NCBI RefSeq assembly: GCF_001886715.1
Contig: NZ_CP018082.1
Span: 1,054,001-1,118,000 of the forward strand
DNA: 64,000 nt
Source: Nocardia mangyaensis
Lineage (GTDB): Bacteria; Actinomycetota; Actinomycetes; Mycobacteriales; Mycobacteriaceae
Direction of reading: 5' to 3'
Part shown: positions 40,254 to 48,397 of the stretch, in pieces
Layout: each line of letters begins with the position of its first letter
Position numbering within the stretch: position 1 is the stretch's first letter
Program-made: the position numbers and the translations under genes
Notes under the pieces: model-generated
Database searches by the model: none
The model's input: only the letters and a program-made list of their open reading frames with translations
Told to the model about the DNA's origin: nothing

Positions 40254-41556
40254 GGGTTCTAGTGGTCCTTGCAACACCCCAGCTCAAGGGGTGCAGTGGA
40301 TTTCGAGATCCGTGAGAACAGAACGGGTGGGGGCGGCCGTCGCCTGACTCGTGAGCGGGAGGTATATCTCCGGCTCATGAGTCAGGGCTACGGCAACGCG
40401 GAAGCATGCAGGATCGTCGGGGTCAACCGGCGGACCGGAAAGAGATGGCGCCACGGCCATCACTCGCCGACCTACGGCAAGCCCAAGCCGCCGATCTCGG
40501 CCGGTTCCTCGACTGCTGGCCCGTCCCGCTATCTCAGGGAAGCCGACCGCATCTACATCGCTGACCGGTTACGGGAGAACGCATCTATCCGGCAGATAGC
40601 AGCTGAGCTGGGCCGCAGCCCCTCCACGATCAGCCGAGAAATCCGCCGCAACGGAGCGCTATGGCGGGGCAAGGACTGGGTCTACCGGCCGCACGCCGCC
40701 CACCGCCGGGCCGAACAACGCGGCCCACGGCCAAAAGCCGGCAAGATCGGCCAGAACCCCGAACTGCGGGACTTCATCCAGCAGCACCTGACCCTGCGGT
40801 GGAGCCCAGAACAGATCTGCCAGGCTCTGCGGACAACCTTTCCCGACCGACCGGATATGCACGTGGTCCACGAGACGATCTACCAGGCTCTCTACGTCCA
40901 AGGCCGCGGAGAACTGCGCAGGGCGCTGACCAAGGCTCTGCGGACAGGACGCACGATGCGCCGGCCTCATCGAATGTCTTACAAACGTCGGCCCCGCAAC
41001 ATCCCGGACAAGGTGATGATCAGCGAACGGGCCGCCGACGCCGCCGACCGCGCTGTCCCTGGACACTGGGAAGGCGACCTGATCATCGGCAAGGATCACA
41101 AGTCGGCCATCGCCACGCTCGTTGAACGCACCACCCGCTACGTGATGCTCGCCCATCTTCCCGACGGCCATAACGCCGCCGCCACCCGAGATTCACTCGT
41201 CAGGACCGTGGAATCGCTCCCGCCGCATCTGCGCAGATCCCTGACCTGGGATCAAGGATCGGAGATGGCTCGACACACAGAGTTCACCGTCGCCACCGAC
41301 ATCCCTGTCTATTTCTGCGATCCCGGCAGCCCATGGCAGCGCGGCTCGAACGAGAACACGAACGGGCTGCTGCGGCAGTACTTCCCCAAGGGCACTGATC
41401 TGTCCCGGCACAGCCGTGAAGACCTCGATAGGGTCGCGGCCGAACTGAACAGTCGGCCACGCAAAACGCTCGGCTGGGAAACCCCAGCCGAGCGTCTCGC
41501 TAAGCTCCTGGCAACAGTCAGTTGATCAACCTGTGTTGCAACGACCCCTGGAATCC
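40254..41556 (+). mobile_element. IS30-family insertion sequence
   Basis: The element is about 1303 bp with one transposase gene. Imperfect terminal inverted repeats of 24 bp (40254-40277 and 41533-41556) match at 20 positions, including ttgcaacac. CCTT occurs at 40250-40253 and, one base past the right end, at 41558-41561; this is a candidate target duplication if the right boundary is 41557. The element lies in the loop of the acyl-CoA dehydrogenase terminator and appears intact. Confidence 0.85.
40296..41525 (+). CDS. IS30-family transposase
   Basis: The 409-residue DDE transposase has an N-terminal helix-turn-helix (RIYIADRLRENASIRQIAAELGRSPSTISREIRRNG region) and a catalytic core with GHWEGDLIIGK (first Asp, near base 41075), TWDQGSEMARH (second Asp, near 41250) and SPWQRGSNENTNGLLRQYFP (Glu, near 41350), the IS30 signature. 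The open frame reaches back into the left inverted repeat; GTG 40296, after AAGGGG, is the likely start. No frameshift is seen, so it may be active. Confidence 0.92.
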   Translation: MDFEIRENRTGGGGRRLTREREVYLRLMSQGYGNAEACRIVGVNRRTGKRWRHGHHSPTYGKPKPPISAGSSTAGPSRYLREADRIYIADRLRENASIRQIAAELGRSPSTISREIRRNGALWRGKDWVYRPHAAHRRAEQRGPRPKAGKIGQNPELRDFIQQHLTLRWSPEQICQALRTTFPDRPDMHVVHETIYQALYVQGRGELRRALTKALRTGRTMRRPHRMSYKRRPRNIPDKVMISERAADAADRAVPGHWEGDLIIGKDHKSAIATLVERTTRYVMLAHLPDGHNAAATRDSLVRTVESLPPHLRRSLTWDQGSEMARHTEFTVATDIPVYFCDPGSPWQRGSNENTNGLLRQYFPKGTDLSRHSREDLDRVAAELNSRPRKTLGWETPAERLAKLLATVS

Positions 41557-41563
41557 GCCTTCC

Positions 41564-41577
41564 CTGCCGGGGGCACA
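41564..41577 (+). terminator. Right arm of the IS-split terminator
   Basis: Partner of 40232-40245; it is followed by ggctttctc, the expected pyrimidine tract. Confidence 0.6.
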
Positions 41578-41609
41578 GGCTTTCTCGGCGGCGTGGTGGC
41601 CGAGGATTC

Positions 41610-41708
41610 CTATTTCCCGCCGAACAGCTCCTCGTCGTCGAAAGTGCTTTCCGGGCAGAGTGATTCGAGAAACCCTTTAGCAGCAACCGGGTCTTCCGTT
41701 CTGCTCAT
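41610..41708 (-). CDS. Possible 32-residue small protein
   Basis: An ATG at 41708 opens a short frame reading MSRTEDPVAAKGFLESLCP and ending FDDEELFGGK. It has ordinary amino-acid composition, unlike GC-driven shadows, but no ribosome site, and it overlaps the end of the SUKH-like remnant in another frame. It may be a real small gene or a piece of a longer gene broken by a frameshift. Confidence 0.25.
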   Translation of the reverse strand: MSRTEDPVAAKGFLESLCPESTFDDEELFGGK

Positions 41709-41846
41709 GGAGCAGGCGGCACATCAGGGCCGGGAGCCGCACACCGAGCGTCTGCTCGGCCGCGGAGACGAGCGTGTCGGTCGCGGGTGCGGAGGCGTCT
41801 TCTCGGGTTCCCAGAAGGTGGCGAGGACGGCGTCGAGCTTGTGCAT
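41677..41846 (-). pseudogene. SMI1/KNR4 (SUKH)-like gene remnant, frameshifted
   Basis: Beginning at ATG 41846, 17 bases after the GNAT stop, the frame reads MHKLDAVLATFWEPE. After a one-base shift it continues DASAPATDTLVSAAEQTLGV and RLPALMCRLLHEQNGR, the opening of a SUKH (SMI1/KNR4) domain. The rest of the domain, expected to run about 100 residues more, is missing. SUKH proteins often serve as immunity proteins for polymorphic toxins. No toxin gene is nearby. Confidence 0.5.
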
Positions 41847-41862
41847 GGCTTCGGCCGCTCCG

Positions 41863-42147
41863 CTAGGCGACGAGATTCGCGTATTCCGCGTGTTCGGCGA
41901 TGTACTTCTCGACGTACCAGCAGGTGGGGATGACGCGGTAGCCGTTGGTGCGGGAGTCCTGGAGGGCGTATTCGACCACCTTGGCGGCGACGCCGTGGCC
42001 ACGGAACTCGGGGAAGGTCATGGTGTGGTGGAAGTCGCGGACCTTGGGGTCCTCGCGTTCGGCGTAGTCGGCGTAACCGGCGAGGACGTCGTCGAGGTAG
42101 ATCTCGAAGCGGGTGTCGGCGACGTTGTGTTCGAGCCTGGTGGTCAT
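41863..42147 (-). CDS. Small GNAT-family N-acetyltransferase (YjdJ/GCN5-like)
   Basis: The 94-residue minimal GNAT protein has a strand region (FEIYLDDVLAGYADYAERE), the acetyl-CoA loop in EFRGHGVAAKVVEYAL near residue 47, and a conserved cysteine in RVIPTCWYVEKYI. Members of this compact family are thought to acetylate small molecules or protein cysteines. Length is normal for the family. Confidence 0.8.
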   Translation of the reverse strand: MTTRLEHNVADTRFEIYLDDVLAGYADYAEREDPKVRDFHHTMTFPEFRGHGVAAKVVEYALQDSRTNGYRVIPTCWYVEKYIAEHAEYANLVA

Positions 42148-42163
42148 AGGGGATGCTAACCCG

Positions 42164-43537
42164 CTAGAGAACCGCGCCGGGGTTCAGGATGCCTTCGGGG
42201 TCGAGGGCGTCCTTGATCCGCCGGGTCAGGGCCATGACCTCGGGGCCGACCTGATCGGGCAGCCAGGCCTTCTTGAGGCGGCCGACGCCGTGTTCGCCGG
42301 TGATGGTGCCGCCGAGGGTGATGGCCAGATCCATGATCTCGCCGAAGGCGCGGTGGGCGCGGGCGGTGTTGTCGGGGTCGGTGGGGTCGTGCACGATCAG
42401 CGGGTGGGTGTTGCCGTCGCCCGCGTGCGCGATGACCGAGACCAGGACGTCGTTGCGTTCGCCGATGGCGGTGACGCCGGTGATCAGCTCGCCCAGCCGG
42501 GGCAGCGGCACACCGACGTCCTCGAGCAGCAGCGGCCCGATCTTCTCCACCGCGGGGATGGCGAATCGCCGGGCGGCGGTGAATGCTTCGCCTTCGCTGG
42601 GGTCCTCGGTGTGGAAAACCTCTGTCGCGCCTGCCTTCTCGCACAGCGTCACCATCAATCGCGCTTCGTGTGCGGCGTATTCGCCCGGCGCGTCCGAGCG
42701 GGCGACGAGCAGCGCGGCCGCGGTGCGGTCCAGGCCCATCCGCATCTCGTCCTCGACCGCGTTGATGGCGACGGTGTCCATGAACTCGAGCATGGCGGGC
42801 CGCAGGGTCGAGGTGATCGCCAGGATCGCCTCGGTCGCCGCGGTGAGCGAGCCGAAACTCGCGACGACGGTCGACTGCGGCGGCTGGGCGGGCAGCAGGC
42901 GCAGGGTGAGTTCGGTGATCACCCCGAGCGTGCCCTCGCTGCCGACGAACAGTTTCGTCAGCGACAACCCCGCGGAGTCCTTGAGCCGTGGTCCACCGAG
43001 CCGGACCACGGTTCCCTCGGCGAGCACCACCTCCATGCCGAGCACGTAGTCGGTGGTCACGCCGTATTTCACGCAGCACAGGCCGCCCGCGTTGGTCGCC
43101 GCGTTTCCGCCGATCGAGCACATCTCGAACGAGGACGGGTCCGGCGGATACCACAGCCCTTCGGCCGCGACGGCCCGTTTGACCTCGGCGTTGAGCAGCC
43201 CCGGCTGCACCACCGCGGTCCGGGTGACCGGATCGACGCTGATCTCACGCATCAACTCCGTACTCAGCACGATCCCGCCGTCCACCGCGGTGGCCCCGCC
43301 GGACAGTCCCGACCCCGCTCCGCGCGGCACCACCGGCACCCGATGCTCGTGCGCCCACCGCAGCGTGGCGGCGACATCGGCGGTACTGCGCGCCCGCACC
43401 ACCGCGAGCGGCGTCCCCGCCGCGGGATCGCGCGCCCAGTCCTGCCGGTACCCCGTCAGCACGTCCGGATCGACCAGCACCGCCCCGTCCGACACCGCAT
43501 CGACCAACGCCCCCAGCGCCACGCTTCGCTCAGCCAT
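42164..43537 (-). CDS. FAD-linked oxidase (glycolate oxidase GlcD/D-lactate dehydrogenase type)
   Basis: The 457-residue PCMH-type flavoprotein has the FAD-binding VPVVPRGAGSGLSGGATA near residue 70, the PPDPSS and NAGGLCCVKYG loops near 135-155 and GSEGTLGVITE near 195. The C-terminal half has AHAGDGNTHP and ITGEHGVGRLKKAWL, which supply metal and substrate residues. Such enzymes oxidise D-lactate, glycolate or other 2-hydroxy acids and feed electrons to the respiratory chain. The substrate cannot be fixed by eye. Confidence 0.88.
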   Translation of the reverse strand: MAERSVALGALVDAVSDGAVLVDPDVLTGYRQDWARDPAAGTPLAVVRARSTADVAATLRWAHEHRVPVVPRGAGSGLSGGATAVDGGIVLSTELMREISVDPVTRTAVVQPGLLNAEVKRAVAAEGLWYPPDPSSFEMCSIGGNAATNAGGLCCVKYGVTTDYVLGMEVVLAEGTVVRLGGPRLKDSAGLSLTKLFVGSEGTLGVITELTLRLLPAQPPQSTVVASFGSLTAATEAILAITSTLRPAMLEFMDTVAINAVEDEMRMGLDRTAAALLVARSDAPGEYAAHEARLMVTLCEKAGATEVFHTEDPSEGEAFTAARRFAIPAVEKIGPLLLEDVGVPLPRLGELITGVTAIGERNDVLVSVIAHAGDGNTHPLIVHDPTDPDNTARAHRAFGEIMDLAITLGGTITGEHGVGRLKKAWLPDQVGPEVMALTRRIKDALDPEGILNPGAVL

Positions 43538-43874
43538 CTCCCTACGCTAACCCGCGCACCCCGCCGCCCGCGGGTACTCGCGCTGGTCAGGTGATCACCA
43601 GGCTCTGGCGGCGGCATCGGCCGAGGTGAATGCCACCAGATCCTGGTGATCGCCTGACCAGAGGTGATGTGGGTCGGGATCACGCGAGTTGGGCAATGTT
43701 GTGATTCGGCGCGCCCGGGTGGTGTATACGGCGTCCAAGCCGTCACAATGCGGGGGAGGGTGTTCGTTCTTCAGGGATGCCCGGCGTGTTTCGAGTTCCG
43801 CTCCGCGATGCGGTCAGCGCATCGATCAGGCGACGCTGTTGTTGCGCCGCACCGTTTTTCGCAAGGAGGACTGG
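43538..43874. other. 337-bp intergenic region with a hairpin element
   Basis: Between the divergent oxidase and hypothetical gene there is no supported gene. It contains hairpin element copy 2 (43583-43661) and, further right, a possible promoter for the downstream gene (gtgtatacgg around 43720) and the AAGGAGGA ribosome site at 43863-43870. Confidence 0.6.
43583..43661. repeat. 79-bp hairpin element, copy 2
   Basis: Arms of 20 bp (43583-43602 and 43642-43661) are reverse complements with one mismatch, flanking 39 bases. Pairing resumes inside (tctggcgg with ccaccaga, one mismatch), so nearly 30 bp can fold, leaving an apical loop with TCGGCCG. It shares the core tgatcaccaggctctgg with copy 1 at 12295-12373. 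Here it lies between divergent genes, so a terminator role does not explain it. Confidence 0.8.
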
Positions 43875-44186
43875 ATGACGAGGGAACCGCAGGACCGGGC
43901 CGAGCTGGTCGGCGCGCTGTTGGCGGCCGAGTTCGCCGACGCGGGGATCGACGTCGAGGCGATGCGCCGCGTCTACACGGGCGCCCACGAGGAGTGGTTG
44001 TCGGCGCTGGAGTCGACCGGACTGTTCGGCGTGCAGGCGCTCGCCGAGATCGCCACCCACTGGACCGCCGATCCGCGCCTGCTGCGCGACGCCCTGCTCG
44101 CCGAAGCCGACGAGTTCACCCGCCGCCGCTGCTCGGCCGCGTGGGCCTCTTTCGAGGCCGCCCCGGTCGCGGCTGCCGGCGGCTGA
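43875..44186 (+). CDS. Hypothetical protein, 103 residues
   Basis: A strong ribosome site (AAGGAGGA) sits directly before ATG 43875. The product is acidic and helical (AELVGALLAAEFADAGIDVEA; HEEWLSALESTGLFGVQALAE) with WTADPRLLRDALLAEADEF and no membrane segment. I do not recognise a family. It stands alone between two spacers. Confidence 0.65.
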   Translation: MTREPQDRAELVGALLAAEFADAGIDVEAMRRVYTGAHEEWLSALESTGLFGVQALAEIATHWTADPRLLRDALLAEADEFTRRRCSAAWASFEAAPVAAAGG

Positions 44187-44284
44187 GGTAGCGGCAGGCG
44201 TTCGCCGACGACGCGGTGATCCGACCCGCTGCGCGTTTGCCGACTGCTCACTCTGACGTCACCTGGCGCTGGCAGGCTGGCCGC

Positions 44285-44797
44285 GTGCAGCAGCGGGCGA
44301 GCGTGATCGAGTCGGTGGCCGATCGGTTCACCCGTTGGTGCGAAGCCGTGGTCGCCCGGCTGCCGTGGGGGTTGGACTCCGTGGTCGCGCCGACCCTGCT
44401 CGGGTTCGGCCTGATCAACAGCTTCACCTTCGGTGTCGACCTGCTGTTGCTCACCGTGCTGCACGGCGGTCTCGGGGTGCCGATCGCGCTGTCGATCACG
44501 CTCGCCTACATCGTCGCGTTCGGCCTGGCGTTCGTGCTCAACCGCACGTTCAACTTCCACTCGCACGCGCCGATGGGCAAGCAGGCTGCCGTCTACGCGG
44601 TCGTGGTGCTGGTGAACTACCTGGCGTTCATCCTCGGCGTCGGATCGGGGCTGACCGCCCTCGGCGTCGACTACCACCTGGCCAGGCTGGGGGCGGGGGC
44701 TTGCGAGGCGGTCTACATGTACAGCGCGATGCGCTGGATCGTCTTCCGCCGCAGGCGATCCGCCGACCCTGTTGCGACCGGTCAGCGCGTCGGGTGA
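44285..44797 (+). CDS. GtrA-family membrane protein, second copy
   Basis: The 170-residue GtrA-type protein has four membrane helices: LLGFGLINSFTFGVDLLLLTV, SITLAYIVAFGLAFVLNRTF with NFHSHA, AAVYAVVVLVNYLAFILGV and a last helix before MRWIVFRRRR. GTG 44285 is chosen because it gives the usual N-terminal length. It is only distantly similar to the GtrA at 35.8 kb and is not linked to a glycosyltransferase gene here. Confidence 0.82.
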   Translation: MQQRASVIESVADRFTRWCEAVVARLPWGLDSVVAPTLLGFGLINSFTFGVDLLLLTVLHGGLGVPIALSITLAYIVAFGLAFVLNRTFNFHSHAPMGKQAAVYAVVVLVNYLAFILGVGSGLTALGVDYHLARLGAGACEAVYMYSAMRWIVFRRRRSADPVATGQRVG

Positions 44798-44947
44798 GTC
44801 GTGCGGCCCAGTGTCTTCGCCCGGCGGGCGTGGACACCGGCGCTGCGGCGAGGCGGGCGGGTGTCGACGCCGGGGCGAGCACACGCGTCGCGCCAAGCGA
44901 ATGCGGGTGATCGCCTCGAACAACGGCGGCGGCGGGCCCGGCCGTGC

Positions 44948-45589
44948 TCAGCCCCGCAGCAGTTGCGGCCGTCCGCCGTCCACCAGAACGACGTCGTCGT
45001 CGGTGAGCGCCCAGTGCGGGAAGCCTTCGGCACGGCAGCGAGCCACCATCTTCGCCGATTCACCGTCCGGATCGGCCGGGGAGTCGAGGTGGACGACCAG
45101 GCGGCGATCCACCAGACCCAGTCCGTCCCACTGCGGTTCGATGCCGGTGGTGGGGCGGACCTCGGCGGGATCGTCCATCGTTTCGAGCCCGTGCAGGTCG
45201 GGGCCGAGCAGGCAGGCGCCCGCGCTGTAGCCCGCGTAGACGAGGGCGTCCTCGCGCAGGAGGGCGGGGAGAACGGAATCGGCTCCGCTGCGGGCGAACT
45301 GGGCCCGCAGCACGAAGGTGTTGCCGCCGCGGACCCACACCATCGGGAACTCGCGCAGATGCTTGTCCAGCCGGTCCGGCTGGTCGACATAGTCGCGCAG
45401 GTCGAAGATCTCGGGCGAATACCCGTGCTGCTGTAGCGGTTTCAGGTCGCTGGTGACCGCCGAGGCCCAGGCGGCGGGCCAGGCGTCACAGGCGTTGGGA
45501 ATCACCGCGACTCGTCCTGGCGTGCCGACGAGTCCGGCGAGACGGTCGGTGAACGCGCCGAACCGATAGGAAGCGAGGAACAGTCTCAT
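44948..45589 (-). CDS. Peptidase S51 (peptidase E/cyanophycinase-like)
   Basis: The 213-residue protein starts MRLFLASYRFG, has the VWVRGGNTFVLRAQF segment near residue 86 and the serine nucleophile elbow YAGYSAGACLL near 120, typical of S51 serine peptidases that cleave Asp- or Glu-containing dipeptides. Its ATG overlaps the stop of the upstream isomerase gene (TGATG), so it is the last gene of a three-gene operon. Confidence 0.85.
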   Translation of the reverse strand: MRLFLASYRFGAFTDRLAGLVGTPGRVAVIPNACDAWPAAWASAVTSDLKPLQQHGYSPEIFDLRDYVDQPDRLDKHLREFPMVWVRGGNTFVLRAQFARSGADSVLPALLREDALVYAGYSAGACLLGPDLHGLETMDDPAEVRPTTGIEPQWDGLGLVDRRLVVHLDSPADPDGESAKMVARCRAEGFPHWALTDDDVVLVDGGRPQLLRG

Positions 45590-46431
45590 CAGATGGTGAA
45601 CGCCAGATTCCGCGCGAGCCGCCGGCCCAGGTCCACATCGCCCTCGATGGCGATCTCGTCGAGATGCGCCTCGGCGGTCGATCGGCCACCGCGCAGGCGC
45701 GCGAACAGCCCGGAGTCCAGCCGCAGCAGTGTGGTCGGCTCGCTGTCGGCCTCGTCGAGCAGCACGCCACGCCCGTCGGTCACCGCGAGGGCGACCTGCC
45801 TGGTCACCGGCCCGGTGAGGTCGATGGTGACGCGCGCGCCCTCCGGCGCCTTGGCGCCCTTCACCACGGCACGGCCGAGGCCGAGGGTGAGCTCGGTGAA
45901 CGCCGTCTCCGCGCGGGCGCCGCCCTCGGCCACCGGGTGACCGATCCCGTCGGCGAGGTCGAGTTCGTGCATCCAGCAGTCGAACAGCCGCACGCGCATG
46001 AACCGCCCGTAGGGCACCTGACCGACCGGCGACACCGTCAAGGCCTGCCAGGCGTCGTCGTCGAGGGCGGCCAGCGCCGCGCGACGCAGGTCGGTGACCT
46101 CGTCCAGCAGCGCGAGCAGTCGCTTGCCCGAGAGCGGGCGCAACCGGTCGACCCAGATCTCGTTGAGCACGGCCACTTCGTTGCGCACGTGCGGCAGGGT
46201 CCGCACATCGGTCTTGGGGCGCAGCGGATCATGCGGCGGCGGTGTCTGCCCGAGCAGCCACGATTCGGTGCCGACCACGTGCGCGACCACGTCGAACAGG
46301 GTCCAGCCCGGCAGCGGGGACGGGCGGCGCCAGGCCTTCTCGTCGAGGTCGGCGACGAGCAGCGCGATGGCCTCCCACTGCTGGGAGAGCAGATCGGTGA
46401 GCTGTTCGCGATCGGGAATCCGGTCGGGCAT
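45589..46431 (-). CDS. Maleylpyruvate isomerase/DinB-fold mycothiol-dependent family protein
   Basis: The 280-residue protein belongs to the family whose N-terminal four-helix bundle binds a metal and mycothiol: LLSQQWEAIALLVADLDEKAW, then PLPGWTLFDVVAHVVGTESW with a ligand histidine, and RLFDCWMHELDLADGIG with another. A C-terminal SCP2-like domain follows. Specific substrate is unknown; other members isomerise maleylpyruvate or detoxify electrophiles. It is translationally coupled on both sides (TGATG) to the HIT and S51 genes. Confidence 0.8.
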   Translation of the reverse strand: MPDRIPDREQLTDLLSQQWEAIALLVADLDEKAWRRPSPLPGWTLFDVVAHVVGTESWLLGQTPPPHDPLRPKTDVRTLPHVRNEVAVLNEIWVDRLRPLSGKRLLALLDEVTDLRRAALAALDDDAWQALTVSPVGQVPYGRFMRVRLFDCWMHELDLADGIGHPVAEGGARAETAFTELTLGLGRAVVKGAKAPEGARVTIDLTGPVTRQVALAVTDGRGVLLDEADSEPTTLLRLDSGLFARLRGGRSTAEAHLDEIAIEGDVDLGRRLARNLAFTI

Positions 46432-46871
46432 CACTGCGCTCCTTCGCTGTCGAGCTCGGCGAGGCCGGCTCGGATCGCCGCCGCGGTGGCCTTGGGCTCG
46501 TGCGCACGCCGCAGCAGGAAACCCTTGGCGAAGCTGAGTTTGTCTCCGTGCTTGCGCGGCACCACGTGCAGATGGACGTGACCGACGGTCTGGAAGGCGG
46601 CGGTGCCGTCGTTGACCACGAGATTGGCACCGTCGCCGGCCAATCCGCCTCGGCGCACGGCGCGCGCGAGCCGATGGCCGACGCGGAACACCTCCGCGCC
46701 GAGTTCGGGGTCGAGATCCTCGAGTTCGTCGGCGTGTGCTTTGGGCACGACCAGGGTGTGGCCGCGGGTGACCGGGCGGATATCGAGGAACGCGCACACC
46801 GCATCGTCCTCGTAGACCTTGGTCGCGGGCGCCGCACCCGCCACGATCAGACAGAAGACGCAGTCGTTCAC
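46431..46871 (-). CDS. HIT-family nucleotide hydrolase
   Basis: The 146-residue histidine-triad protein has CVFCLIVAG at the start with a zinc-type CxxC, DIRPVTRGHTLVVPKAHADEL in the middle and the triad HVHLHVVPR near residue 98. HIT enzymes hydrolyse adenylylated small molecules such as AMP-lysine or AMP-N-epsilon-acyl compounds. It is the first gene of the operon, with its stop overlapping the next start. Confidence 0.9.
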   Translation of the reverse strand: MNDCVFCLIVAGAAPATKVYEDDAVCAFLDIRPVTRGHTLVVPKAHADELEDLDPELGAEVFRVGHRLARAVRRGGLAGDGANLVVNDGTAAFQTVGHVHLHVVPRKHGDKLSFAKGFLLRRAHEPKATAAAIRAGLAELDSEGAQ

Positions 46872-46966
46872 GGCGAGAACCCTACGGCGTCGGCCGGGTC
46901 CGGCGACAGCCCGAACGCGATACCGGCATGACTCGCATCACGTCCGACGCCCTATTGATCACCTGA

Positions 46967-47002
46967 CCAGGACTCGGGCGTCAAGGTGAGTGCCCGACCT
47001 GG
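46967..47002. repeat. Small imperfect hairpin, related in part to the 79-bp elements
   Basis: ccagg (46967-46971) with cctgg (46998-47002) and tcgggc (46974-46979) with gcccga (46992-46997) form a stem around a 12-base loop. The preceding tgatcacctgaccag (46956-46970) is the reverse complement of the left arm of element copy 2, suggesting a decayed or half copy. Confidence 0.45.
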
Positions 47003-47198
47003 ACGTTCGGTCTTGTCTGTTCCCACCTGCGGCGACGAAATCCCGGAGTGGCCGCCACCCGGTGTTCGCCGGGTCCGCGCGCCGCCGTTTCCGCGAAACC
47101 GCTGGGCACAGTCGAATTTGTCTGCGAGAAACCGGCATCCCGCTGTGACGGGGATCTCGGCTAGGCTCACCGCGAGCCGAGTACAGTTGCGAGGATTT

Positions 47199-47230
47199 CA
47201 GCCGAACTTACTCGTAGGTAGCTTCGGCTG
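47199..47230 (+). promoter_or_regulatory. Leader hairpin before pntAA
   Basis: cagccgaa (47199-47206) pairs with ttcggctg (47223-47230), about 50 bases before the GTG start. Weak pairing continues inside. It could act as an mRNA-stability or attenuation element in the 5' leader, or as an operator. Confidence 0.35.
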
Positions 47231-47278
47231 GACCGTTGTACCCAGGCTCGAAGCCAGCACGAAAAGGAAGTCTGACTA

Positions 47279-48397
47279 GTGGAGACAACGCAAAACGCCG
47301 GCGAGGAATCGCCGCGGGGAGCGCGTGTCGGAGTCGTTCGCGAGTCCGGTGCGGGCGAGCGCCGAGTCGCCTTGGTGCCCAAGATCATCCCCGCCCTGTC
47401 CAAGCAGGGTGTCGAGGTGGTCGTGGAGGCCGGGGCGGGTCTGGGTGCGCTCATTCCCGACGAGTCCTATGTCGAGGCGGGCGCGACCATCGGTGATCCG
47501 TGGTCGGCCGATGTCGTCGTCAAGGTGGCACCGCCCAGCGATGCCGAGATCGGCAAGCTGTCCTCGGGCCAGACGCTGATCGGGTTCCTGGCGCCGCGCA
47601 ATGCCGACAACCAGATCGGCGCGCTGAAAGCCGCCGGAGTGCAGGCCTTTGCGGTGGAGGCGATTCCGCGGATCTCGCGCGCGCAGGTGATGGACGCACT
47701 GTCCTCGCAGGCGAACGTGGCCGGGTACAAGGCCGTGCTGCTGGCCGCGTCGGAGTCGACTCGCTTCTTCCCGATGCTGACCACCGCCGCGGGCACCGTC
47801 AAGCCCGCGACCGTGCTGGTGCTCGGCGTCGGTGTCGCCGGTCTGCAGGCGCTGGCCACGGCCAAACGGCTCGGCGGGCGGACCACCGGCTACGACGTGC
47901 GTCCCGAGGTCGCCGATCAGGTGCGCTCGGTCGGCGCCCAGTGGCTCGACCTCGGCATCGACGCCGCCGGTGAGGGTGGCTACGCCCGCGAACTCACCGA
48001 CGAGGAGAAGGCTCAGCAGCAGAAGGCGCTCGAGGACGCGATCAAGGGCTTCGACGTGGTGATCACCACTGCGCTGGTGCCGGGTCGTCCCGCACCGCGC
48101 CTGGTGACCGCGGCCGCGGTCGAGGGGATGAAGCCGGGCAGCGTGATCGTCGACCTGGCCGGGGAGACCGGTGGCAACTGCGAGCTCACCGAGCCGGGTG
48201 AGGTCGTGGTCAAGCACGAGGTGACCATCGCCTCGCCGCTGAACCTGCCCGCCACCATGCCCGAGCACGCCAGCGAGCTGTACTCCAAGAACATCGCGGC
48301 ACTGCTGGAACTGATGCTGGTCGACGGGAAACTCGTGCCCGACTTCTCCGATCAGGTGCTGGCGGATTCCTGTGTCACTCGTGAGGTGGAAGCCTGA
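47279..48397 (+). CDS. pntAA: Proton-translocating NAD(P) transhydrogenase, NAD(H)-binding subunit alpha-1
   Basis: The 372-residue soluble subunit binds NAD(H) in the three-subunit transhydrogenase. GVVRESGAGERRVALVPKII at the start and TVLVLGVGVAGLQALATAKRLG near residue 180 are the alanine-dehydrogenase-like N-domain and Rossmann motif; VDLAGETGGNCELTEPGE follows. GTG 47279 begins the frame. Its stop overlaps the pntAB start (TGATG). The enzyme uses the proton gradient to make NADPH from NADH. Confidence 0.94.
   Translation: METTQNAGEESPRGARVGVVRESGAGERRVALVPKIIPALSKQGVEVVVEAGAGLGALIPDESYVEAGATIGDPWSADVVVKVAPPSDAEIGKLSSGQTLIGFLAPRNADNQIGALKAAGVQAFAVEAIPRISRAQVMDALSSQANVAGYKAVLLAASESTRFFPMLTTAAGTVKPATVLVLGVGVAGLQALATAKRLGGRTTGYDVRPEVADQVRSVGAQWLDLGIDAAGEGGYARELTDEEKAQQQKALEDAIKGFDVVITTALVPGRPAPRLVTAAAVEGMKPGSVIVDLAGETGGNCELTEPGEVVVKHEVTIASPLNLPATMPEHASELYSKNIAALLELMLVDGKLVPDFSDQVLADSCVTREVEA

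Larger units (their letters stand above)
46872..47278. other. 407-bp divergent intergenic region between the HIT operon and pntAA
   Basis: No gene is supported. It contains a composite hairpin (46967-47002), a stretch rich in CCGCC/GGCGG, and the pntAA leader with its own hairpin (47199-47230). The promoters of both divergent transcripts must lie here; no clear -35/-10 pair can be fixed. Confidence 0.6.

Noticed and set aside
41724..42002. Minus-strand open frame overlapping the GNAT gene
   Set aside because: Its first half is out of frame with the clear GNAT protein; only the MHKLDAVLATFW segment is meaningful and is reported as part of the SUKH-like remnant.
44798..44947. Arg/Ala-rich open frames between GtrA and the S51 peptidase gene
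   Set aside because: Composition is driven by GC content in all frames and no ribosome site or conserved motif is seen.
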